From Clostridia bacterium (GTDB lineage: Bacteria > Bacillota > Clostridia > Lachnospirales > Anaerotignaceae), in the NCBI GenBank assembly GCA_900757025.1, contig CAAEMG010000073.1:1-5319 (forward strand): DNA of 5,319 nucleotides, read 5' to 3'. This document shows positions 1-5,319 of this stretch, piece by piece. The first letter of the stretch is position 1. Each line of letters begins with the position of its first letter. The position numbers and the translations under genes are program-made. The notes beneath the pieces are model-generated. The model worked only from the letters and a program-made list of their open reading frames with translations. It had not been told where the DNA came from and made no database searches.

Positions 1-991
1 CCCTTCAGGCAGAACAGACATGAGAACTATGATGACTCCGGAAACAATACAGCACAACTGCGACTGTTTCAAAAAACAGATGGAGCGTTTTATTGAATTC
101 GGTCCGGACAAAGCAATAATGGTAAACAATGCCGACTGGCTTTTAAAACTTAACTATGTAGACCTTCTTCGTGAAGTTGGAGCTTGTTTTTCAGTAAACA
201 ATATGCTTCGTGCCGAATGTTACAAACAGAGAATGGAAAAAGGCCTTTCATTCCTTGAATTTAACTACATGATTATGCAGTCTTACGACTTCTATCATCT
301 TTTCCAGGAATATGGCTGCAATATGCAGTTTGGCGGCGACGACCAGTGGAGCAATATGCTTGGCGGTACAGAGCTTATCCGTCGTAAACTCGGAAAAGAT
401 GCTTACGCAATGACAATTACACTTCTTCTTAACTCAGAAGGCAAAAAAATGGGCAAAACAGCAAACGGTGCCGTTTGGCTTGACCCTAACAAAACTTCTC
501 CTTTTGAATTTTATCAGTACTGGAGAAATGTTGGCGACGCAGACGTTCTTAAATGCCTCAGAATGCTTACATTCCTTCCTCTTGAACAGATTGACGAAAT
601 GGATAAATGGGAAGGCGCACAGCTTAACACAGCAAAAGAAATTCTTGCTTTCGAGCTTACAAAACTTGTTCATGGCGAAGAAGAAGCAACAAAGGCTCAG
701 GAAACAGCAAAAGCCCTTTTTGCAGGCGGTGCAGACCTTAGCTCTATGCCTACAACAGAAATAACAGAGGCTGAACTTGGCGAAGGAATGGATATTCTTA
801 CAGTTCTTACAACAACAGGTCTTTGTTCTTCAAGAGGCGAAGGCAGAAGACTTGTTCAGCAGAACGGTCTTAAATTAAACGACGAAAAAGTTTCTGCTTT
901 CGACTATGTTGTAACAAAAGATGACTTTATAGACGGAGCCGTAAAACTTCAAAAAGGAAAGAAAATTTTCCACCAGCTTAAATTAAAATAA
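1..991 (+). CDS. tyrS: Tyrosyl-tRNA synthetase, 5'-truncated by window edge
   Basis: This enzyme charges tRNA-Tyr with tyrosine in the cytoplasm using ATP (class I aminoacyl-tRNA synthetase). The frame is open from base 2 and begins PSGRTDMR, the conserved stretch just after the HIGH signature, so about 75-80 N-terminal residues, including HIGH, are missing from the window. The ATG at 20 is an internal methionine, not the start. In the 329-residue fragment, NADW lies near residue 43, the tyrosine-pocket segment MQSYDFYH near 92, GGDDQWSN near 111-118, and KMGKT, a KMSKS-loop variant usual in TyrRS, at 149-153. The last 65 or so residues match an S4-type RNA-binding domain (SRGEGRRLVQ, GLKLNDEKV). 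The reading frame is intact and ends at TAA 989-991. It is convergent with the transport/racemase genes and is probably functionally unrelated to them. Whether a T-box leader controls it cannot be seen. Confidence 0.97.
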   Translation, partial: PSGRTDMRTMMTPETIQHNCDCFKKQMERFIEFGPDKAIMVNNADWLLKLNYVDLLREVGACFSVNNMLRAECYKQRMEKGLSFLEFNYMIMQSYDFYHLFQEYGCNMQFGGDDQWSNMLGGTELIRRKLGKDAYAMTITLLLNSEGKKMGKTANGAVWLDPNKTSPFEFYQYWRNVGDADVLKCLRMLTFLPLEQIDEMDKWEGAQLNTAKEILAFELTKLVHGEEEATKAQETAKALFAGGADLSSMPTTEITEAELGEGMDILTVLTTTGLCSSRGEGRRLVQQNGLKLNDEKVSAFDYVVTKDDFIDGAVKLQKGKKIFHQLKLK

Positions 992-1002
992 TTTATAAAT
1001 AA

Positions 1003-1052
1003 AAAATCACAGGCTGTATTATTTCTAAATACTTGCCTGTGATTTTATTTTT
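1003..1052. terminator. Bidirectional intrinsic terminator between convergent genes
   Basis: A perfect 12-bp inverted repeat (AAAATCACAGGC at 1003-1014, GCCTGTGATTTT at 1035-1046) is followed on the + strand by a T-rich run to 1052. Inside it, GTATT (1016-1020) can pair with AATAC (1028-1032), lengthening the stem past a small bulge and leaving a 7-base loop. On the - strand the same stem is followed by a T run (complement of the A run 1001-1006) and further AT-rich sequence. It lies in the 73-base gap between the tyrS stop and the stop of the LarA homologue, so it probably ends transcription from both sides. Confidence 0.88.
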
Positions 1053-1064
1053 ATGCAAAAAAAA

Positions 1065-2384
1065 TCAGTCATTCCATATAAGAAGATTGCCGTTTTCATC
1101 AAAAGGCATTTCCTCTATGTCAGAAACAATTTCTATTCCCTCTGTATTTTTTGCCGTTTCATAATAAGCTCTTGATAAATAAAGCTCATCCATTTTTGAT
1201 GTATTTTTAAAATATACTATCTTAGGGTCATCGGGATTAAAATGGTTGCAGGTTTTTATTGCACCCTTTATTGCCATTTTGTCATCTCTAAGCACCATAG
1301 CCATTTTTATAGGCAAAAATACTGTACTTGTAAGAGCATTAGGATATGTTTCCAAAAAGTTAAGTTTATTGTAAAGTCTGAGAGTTGTTGTATCGGCCTG
1401 TCCTATTCCCATGCCGTTTCCGTGGGATTCATCTGAAAGATCCAAAACAGCCGTTCTCTGATGTTTAAGTCCGCCGCCGCCATAAGGAGTTGACCATGTA
1501 CCCGAAATATTAGGGTCCATACCACTTCCGGAGAAGTTTTTGCCTATCTGACGCACAATCATAACATCTGTATCATCAACAAGTATTCTTGGCATAAGAG
1601 ATGCCGCATATTTTAAAAGTTCTGGCTCCTGCACGGGAATTTCTTCATTACGAAGAACAACAACTTTATTCATTTTGTCATAAGCGTTTTCAATAACACC
1701 AACACCGAAAAGCACATTTGTATGTGTTCTTACAAAATTTCCGAAAAGAGGAATACGTGTTTTAAACATACCAAAGCCATCTCTGTGAAGGCTGTCTGCC
1801 CCTGCCTGCTTGCCCAAGCCTATGCACATCATTTTTGTAAGACCCGATTCGTAAGGGCCTCTGAAAGCACTGTGAGGTTTAATTCTGTTTATAACAATTA
1901 TTCCGTCAGCCTCGCTTGCATACTTATCTATTCTTACTTCAAGTTTTTCTCCGTCCTCTTCAACATAGCCCAAATGAACTGTTTCCATACTTGAAAGTAT
2001 TGGGCAGCCGCAAAATTCTTCTGTAATTCCGTATGCCTCTAAAATTCCAAGCTGTCCTTCTGCCGTAGCGCCTCCGTGGCTTCCCATAGCAGGTATAATA
2101 AAAGGCTCTGCTCCGTTTGCCTTAACAAAAGACGCAACTTCCCTTAAAACAATATTCATTCTGTCTATGCCACGGCTTGAACCCGTAAGACAAATTCTTT
2201 TTCCCGGCTGAATTAAATCTTTAACTCCTGTTTCGGCAAGCATTTTCTGAACTTCAGCAGCTACATCGTCTATCTGTTCATTATTAAAATGCTGTTTTAT
2301 TTTAAACATTGGGGGTATCTTTACATCTTTAAGAAGTTCTTCTATAGTACTGAAATCTTCAAAACTGTGATTTGGATTTTCCAT
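1065..2384 (-). CDS. LarA-family (DUF2088) nickel-pincer racemase/epimerase homologue
   Basis: The 439-residue cytoplasmic protein (no signal peptide or membrane segment) is a probable 2-hydroxy-acid racemase or epimerase. Lactobacillus plantarum LarA, about 424 residues, uses a nickel-pincer nucleotide tethered to Lys184, with His200 binding nickel and His108 and His174 as catalytic bases. Plausible equivalents here are His103 (AMGSHGG, 99-105), His171 (RIKPHSAF), Lys184 (GLTKMM) and His200 after GLGKQAGADSLH. Gln279 and Lys282 (RQIGK) match the spacing of LarA Gln295/Lys298, and SSRG at 69-72 may replace the LarA D-x-x-R phosphate-site motif, keeping only the Arg. A glycine-rich segment, YGGGG, lies at 301-305. 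The ATG at 2384 is preceded by GGAAAGG (2394-2400). The family-like segment ELLKDVKIPPMFKIKQ begins at residue 16, supporting this start. It is last in the tct-like operon, 81 bases after tctC, beyond a stem-loop, which suggests its substrate is what the transporter imports. The substrate is unknown, and the lactate racemase name should not be assumed. Family membership is confident; activity is not. Confidence 0.85.
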   Translation of the reverse strand: MENPNHSFEDFSTIEELLKDVKIPPMFKIKQHFNNEQIDDVAAEVQKMLAETGVKDLIQPGKRICLTGSSRGIDRMNIVLREVASFVKANGAEPFIIPAMGSHGGATAEGQLGILEAYGITEEFCGCPILSSMETVHLGYVEEDGEKLEVRIDKYASEADGIIVINRIKPHSAFRGPYESGLTKMMCIGLGKQAGADSLHRDGFGMFKTRIPLFGNFVRTHTNVLFGVGVIENAYDKMNKVVVLRNEEIPVQEPELLKYAASLMPRILVDDTDVMIVRQIGKNFSGSGMDPNISGTWSTPYGGGGLKHQRTAVLDLSDESHGNGMGIGQADTTTLRLYNKLNFLETYPNALTSTVFLPIKMAMVLRDDKMAIKGAIKTCNHFNPDDPKIVYFKNTSKMDELYLSRAYYETAKNTEGIEIVSDIEEMPFDENGNLLIWND

Positions 2385-2406
2385 AACTTTTTTCCTTTCC
2401 AGCTTT

Positions 2407-2439
2407 CTAAAAATGGGTTTCCAAAAAGGAAACCCATTT
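2407..2439 (-). terminator. Stem-loop with short T run between tctC and the LarA homologue
   Basis: A perfect 12-bp inverted repeat (AAATGGGTTTCC at 2411-2422, GGAAACCCATTT at 2428-2439) encloses a 5-base loop. In the - strand RNA the loop is UUUUU and the stem runs directly into a five-U stretch (complement of 2409-2413). It lies 26 bases past the tctC stop and just ahead of the ribosome-binding site of the next gene. It looks like an intrinsic terminator of modest strength, allowing partial readthrough so that the binding protein is made in excess over the racemase homologue. It may equally protect the 3' end of tctC mRNA. The + strand side has no T run after the stem, so it is oriented for - strand transcription. 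Confidence 0.72.
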
Positions 2440-2465
2440 AAAACCTTATATCTAATTTTTAAAGC

Positions 2466-3500
2466 TTACTGTAAGTACTGTGAGAAGCTCATGAAGTTTT
2501 CTCTCTGTTCTTTAAGATCAGCAATAGTATCTTCAACATTTAATGTGTAAGGTTCCTGGAAGCAGTAGCTGTTTACCTGTTCTTTCCAATCAGCTGAGTT
2601 AGCACCGATGTTGCAGATAGCTTCGTTAAGAGCTTCTACATAAGCTGAGTCTGTTCCCTTAGGTGCAAGGCAAACATATTCTGTGTTCTGAACAAGTTCA
2701 GGAACTGTATCGTTACATACTGGAACGTCAGGGAGAAGGTCTGGAGCTTCTTTAAGAAGTGTACCAAGAGTCTTTAATTCGCCTGATTCGATGTAGTCTT
2801 TAATTGTTGAGTATGGGCAGATTGTTGCGTCAACGTGTCCACCAAGAAGTGCTGTAAGTCTTGCAGAAGCATCGCCTGCATCGATTACGTTGAAGTTAGC
2901 TCCGCCGGCTTCTTTCATAATTACAGATGCAATGTAAACGCCGCCGCCTGTTGAAACACCAAAGTTAACGTTGCCGTTCTTTGATGCTTCAATAAGGTCG
3001 CCTAAGTTGTCATAAGGAGCGTCAGCTTTTACAACAACGTTTTCACCAGACTGTTTGCCGTAAACTGCAACCGGTTCAAATGCGTCATAACCGAAATCAG
3101 CAAGACCTGTTGCTTCGTTACCGCAAAGAGCAGCTGTGTTTGTAAGGATGTATGTAAGACCGTCTTTATCAACAGCGTCTTTGTACTGTGTCATACAAAT
3201 TGCACCGTTGCTTCCTGTTACGTTTGTGCAAACTACTGTGCAGCCAAGTTCTTTTTCAAGTTCCTGACCAAGAAGTCTTGCCATGTAGTCTGTGTCACCG
3301 CCTGTAGCGTGTGTAACATAGAAGTTGATTGTTTTGCCGCTGAAATCTACAGATGATGCGTCAGCACTTGCTGCTGCTGAGCCTGAAGCTGATGCAGAAC
3401 CTGAACCTGAACTTGATGAATCGCTGCTTGATGAGCATCCTGTGATAGCAGAAAATGCCATAGCAACTGTGAGTAAAACTGCTAATGTTTTTTTCTTCAT
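2466..3500 (-). CDS. tctC: Tripartite tricarboxylate transporter substrate-binding lipoprotein (TctC/Bug family)
   Basis: This is the extracytoplasmic solute receptor that delivers an organic anion to the TctA/TctB membrane complex. Of its 344 residues, 1-21 form a lipoprotein signal (MKKK, then a hydrophobic core, then AITG) with the lipidated cysteine at position 22. Residues 23-50 are a Ser/Ala/Gly linker that tethers the domain to the membrane. The Bug-type fold starts near 55 (KTINFYVTHATGGDTDYMAR), with family-type segments TGGDTDYMAR (66-75), NVTGSNGA (93-100), a GGHVDA turn (220-225) and LPDVPV (256-261). The length suits the family once the linker is allowed for. The ATG at 3500 has AAGGAAGGG (3511-3519) ten bases upstream. 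Leucine is read mostly by CTT, consistent with an abundantly made protein. The mature protein has nine further cysteines. The order is tctB-tctA-tctC, with the receptor last. Ligands in this family include citrate and other carboxylates; the ligand here cannot be told from sequence. Confidence 0.92.
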   Translation of the reverse strand: MKKKTLAVLLTVAMAFSAITGCSSSSDSSSSGSGSASASGSAAASADASSVDFSGKTINFYVTHATGGDTDYMARLLGQELEKELGCTVVCTNVTGSNGAICMTQYKDAVDKDGLTYILTNTAALCGNEATGLADFGYDAFEPVAVYGKQSGENVVVKADAPYDNLGDLIEASKNGNVNFGVSTGGGVYIASVIMKEAGGANFNVIDAGDASARLTALLGGHVDATICPYSTIKDYIESGELKTLGTLLKEAPDLLPDVPVCNDTVPELVQNTEYVCLAPKGTDSAYVEALNEAICNIGANSADWKEQVNSYCFQEPYTLNVEDTIADLKEQRENFMSFSQYLQ

Positions 3501-3510
3501 AGTAAATCGT

Positions 3511-3540
3511 CCCTTCCTTTTTGGAAATAAAATATTTTAT
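3511..3540 (-). promoter_or_regulatory. tctC leader: RBS within a possible small hairpin, next to an AT palindrome
   Basis: The 68-base gap between tctA and tctC carries, in mRNA sense, a perfect 14-base palindrome ATAAAATATTTTAT (3527-3540), followed by TTCC-AAAAA-GGAA (3514-3526). The GGAA is part of the tctC Shine-Dalgarno AAGGAAGGG (3511-3519), so a 4-bp hairpin could partly mask it. Upstream, TTGAAC (complement of 3551-3556) and TATTTT (complement of 3529-3534), 16 bases apart, form a weak sigma-A-like promoter candidate. The ribosome-binding site is solid; the hairpin, processing-site and promoter readings are tentative. Confidence 0.35.
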
Positions 3541-3568
3541 ATTTTTCTTCGTTCAACTTAAATACTGC

Positions 3569-5071
3569 TTAAACTTCTTCCTCAACAAGAGGATTAGCTT
3601 TTGCTTCTTTAAGATTTGAACGAACTGAAAAACCAACAACTATAACTGTAGCAATAAGGAATACTATAAAAATAGGATGGCTTAATGGACTGCTGTCTGA
3701 TATAAGCTGTGACACACGTCTAAGGTTTTCTTCAAGTGTAGGGCCAAGTATGAAACCGAGAATCATAGGTGTTGTAGGTATTTTAGCCTTAATAAGAAGG
3801 TAAGCCATAAGACCAAATCCAAGAACTCCCCATACATCGAAGATATGGTTGCTGTCGCCGATAGCACCGATACAGCAAAGAATAATTATAATAGGAAGTA
3901 AGTAATTTTTAGGAATTTTAAGAACTTTTATAAATCCTTTCATACCTAAAATCATAAATACAAACATCATGATAGCTGAAACAATCATGGCAAAGAATAT
4001 ACCGTAAACTACTGAACCGCTCTTTTCGAAAATCAATGGTCCAGGTGAAACACCATGAATCATAAGACCGCCAAGAAGCATAGCTGTTACGGCATCACCC
4101 GGTATACCAAGTGAAAGAAGAGGAATCATTGCACCGCCGATAGTACCGTTATTTGCAGTTTCGGAAGCAACAACACCGTCCATAATACCTGTGCCGTATT
4201 TTTCAGGATGTTTTGATGTATTCTTTGATACTGTGTAAGAAATCATACATGAAACACCGCCGCCGATACCAGGAAGGATACCGATACCAACACCGATAAG
4301 GGCTGATACAATAGCGTTAGGAATCTGCTGTATAAATTCTTTAAGGCTAAATCCAACGCCTTTAATCTTAACGCTTTCATCAATAGTCATATTCATTGGC
4401 TTACGAACTGTTTCGGCATACTTCATAACTTCTGTTATGGCAAAAAGACCGATAAGAAGAACAAGAAGCTTAAAGCCTGATGTTAAGTTTACGCTGCCAA
4501 AAGTAAATCTCATTTTTGAGTCGATAGGTGCAAGACCAACTGTTGCAAGCATTGCACCGATAATTGCACTTATAAGACCCTTAACCATGTCTTTGCCTGT
4601 AAGAGTAATAACAAGTGAAAGTGAGAAAATTGCAAGTGCACAGTATTCAAAAGGTCCAAACTTAATAGCTACAGATGCAAGAAGCGGTGAAATAATTATA
4701 AGAAGTCCAACACCGATAAGTGTACCTACAAGTGAGAAAGTAACACCTGTACCAAGAGCCTTTGCACCAAGACCTTTTTCTGCCATTGGTTTACCGTCGA
4801 AGCAAGTTGCAACAGATGACGGTGTACCAGGAATATTTAAAAGTATAGCGGAAATAAGACCGCCAGAAATACCGCCGATATATAATGCTACGAGCATTGA
4901 TATACCCTGAATAGGTGTCATTGAATATGTAACCGGAAGGAACATAACCAATGCCATTGTTGCCGTTAATCCCGGAATAGAGCCGAAGATAATACCTACT
5001 ATAGTACCTACAGCAAGAAGAAAAAGGATAAACGGGTCTGTACATATGCTTGTAAAGCCTTCTAATATCAT
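3569..5071 (-). CDS. tctA: Tripartite tricarboxylate transporter large permease subunit TctA
   Basis: This is the large integral membrane subunit that moves the carboxylate across the cytoplasmic membrane, driven by an ion gradient, together with TctB and the receptor TctC. It has 500 residues, the normal family size, with about a dozen hydrophobic stretches. The two homologous halves show the paired family signatures: GSIPGLTATMA (30-40), LLNIPGTPSSVAT (78-89) and DGKPMAEKG (92-100) in the first half, and LPGIGGG (266-272), ETANNG (304-309), LGIPGD (321-326) and GVSPGP (340-345) in the second. LGPTLEENLRR (442-452) precedes the last membrane segments, and the C terminus is short and charged (KANPLVEEEV). 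The start ATG at 5071 has a near-perfect Shine-Dalgarno AAGGAGGA (5079-5086) seven bases upstream, which fixes it. It begins 20 bases after the tctB stop, so the two are almost certainly cotranscribed, and tctC follows after 68 bases. No truncation or frameshift is seen. Confidence 0.96.
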   Translation of the reverse strand: MILEGFTSICTDPFILFLLAVGTIVGIIFGSIPGLTATMALVMFLPVTYSMTPIQGISMLVALYIGGISGGLISAILLNIPGTPSSVATCFDGKPMAEKGLGAKALGTGVTFSLVGTLIGVGLLIIISPLLASVAIKFGPFEYCALAIFSLSLVITLTGKDMVKGLISAIIGAMLATVGLAPIDSKMRFTFGSVNLTSGFKLLVLLIGLFAITEVMKYAETVRKPMNMTIDESVKIKGVGFSLKEFIQQIPNAIVSALIGVGIGILPGIGGGVSCMISYTVSKNTSKHPEKYGTGIMDGVVASETANNGTIGGAMIPLLSLGIPGDAVTAMLLGGLMIHGVSPGPLIFEKSGSVVYGIFFAMIVSAIMMFVFMILGMKGFIKVLKIPKNYLLPIIIILCCIGAIGDSNHIFDVWGVLGFGLMAYLLIKAKIPTTPMILGFILGPTLEENLRRVSQLISDSSPLSHPIFIVFLIATVIVVGFSVRSNLKEAKANPLVEEEV

Positions 5072-5091
5072 CTTTTAATCCTCCTTCTCTA

Positions 5092-5319
5092 TTACAATTT
5101 TAATATACCGCCAGGAAGCAATACATTAAGTGATTTAACAAATATAAAGTAAAGCACGAATGCAACTACAACAGCAACTATAGCCGAAACCAAAAAGTTT
5201 CTTTTTGATTTTTCCGTAAGAACGAGAATTTCAGCAAAAACATAAAGTGCTGTCATAATTATAAAACCTACGCTTTCAAGAAAAGCTATGTAGATTGCAA
5301 GCAAAATAAATGAAAGTAC
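5092..5319 (-). CDS. tctB: Tripartite tricarboxylate transporter small subunit TctB, 5' part outside window
   Basis: This is the C-terminal 75 residues of a small membrane protein, consistent with TctB (DUF1468 family, usually about 150 residues with four membrane segments), the small partner of TctA. The frame stays open to the window edge, so the TTG at 5304-5302 is not the likely start; roughly half the protein lies beyond the window. Visible are hydrophobic stretches at fragment residues about 2-15 and 17-35, a basic loop (TEKSKRN), a hydrophobic segment at about 43-61, and the ending LLPGGILKL, which resembles the Pro/Gly-Ile-Leu tail common in TctB proteins. Sequence identity across TctB proteins is weak, so the call rests mainly on hydrophobicity, the tail and its position 20 bases upstream of tctA. 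Confidence 0.8.
   Translation of the reverse strand, partial: VLSFILLAIYIAFLESVGFIIMTALYVFAEILVLTEKSKRNFLVSAIVAVVVAFVLYFIFVKSLNVLLPGGILKL

Noticed and set aside
434..764. Overlapping small frames within tyrS (79 codons on -, 98 codons on +)
   Set aside because: The region between and around KMGKT is ordinary tyrS coding sequence, and these frames are by-products of its codon use.
1242..1994. Two open frames on the + strand (64 and 90 codons, at 1242-1436 and 1722-1994) opposite the LarA homologue
   Set aside because: Both are antisense to a clearly conserved enzyme gene, show no family features, and are rich in Cys/Ser/Phe as expected for shadow frames.
2401..2466. Outer inverted repeat AGCTTT (2401-2406) / AAAGCT (2461-2466) around the intergenic stem-loop
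   Set aside because: Only six bases pair, 54 bases apart, in AT-rich DNA, and the two arms do not extend the main stem continuously. Chance is the simplest explanation.
3350..3435. Repetitive-looking tract that might be a DNA repeat array
   Set aside because: It encodes the Ser/Ala/Gly lipoprotein tether of TctC. The units are irregular, there is no constant period, and it stays in frame.
3325..3561. 78-codon + strand frame opposite the tctC signal and linker, rich in Glu/Pro/Ala
   Set aside because: Its repetitive Glu-Pro-Ala sequence is the antisense reading of the Ser/Ala/Gly linker codons. It is not an independent gene.
4437..4910. 157-codon open frame on the + strand opposite tctA
   Set aside because: It lies wholly inside the tctA gene in antisense, and its composition (runs of Pro, Ile, Arg, Ser) is what an antisense frame of a hydrophobic membrane gene gives. 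No recognisable family is seen, and tctA is unmistakable on the other strand.
4791..5045. 84-codon Tyr/Arg/Ser-rich frame on the - strand overlapping tctA
   Set aside because: This is an out-of-frame reading of tctA with a biased, implausible composition and no sign of an independent protein.

Overview
The window is AT-rich DNA in the style of a low-GC Gram-positive anaerobe. The tyrosyl-tRNA synthetase reads like the clostridial (Lachnospiraceae-like) type, the ribosome-binding sites are strong, and the solute-binding protein is a lipoprotein with a Ser/Ala/Gly-rich tether, as expected for a cell with one membrane. This assignment is by eye, without a database search.

Layout: the left end (1-991, + strand) is the C-terminal four fifths of tyrS, a housekeeping gene cut by the window edge. 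A perfect 12-bp stem with T-runs on both sides (about 1003-1052) separates it from a convergent gene set on the - strand. Read in the direction of transcription (right to left), that set is: the end of a tctB-like small membrane subunit (cut by the right edge), a complete tctA-like 500-residue permease, a complete tctC-like binding lipoprotein, then, after a stem-loop, a 439-residue homologue of the nickel-dependent lactate racemase LarA (DUF2088 family). No gene-free stretch exceeds about 80 bases.

How the genes may work together: TctC captures an organic anion outside the membrane, TctA/TctB import it using an ion gradient, and the LarA homologue may interconvert stereoisomers of the imported 2-hydroxy acid so that downstream enzymes can use it. 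The transporter family and the LarA-like residue pattern (His103, His171, Lys184, His200, plus Gln279-x-x-Lys282) are read from the sequence and family knowledge. The shared substrate is inferred from gene order, and its identity cannot be read here. A stem-loop between tctC and the racemase gene suggests uneven expression within the operon. It also shares an exact 14-base complementarity with the tctC ribosome-binding region, which is reported as a speculative finding. The operon promoter, the start of tctB and any lar cofactor genes lie outside the window.
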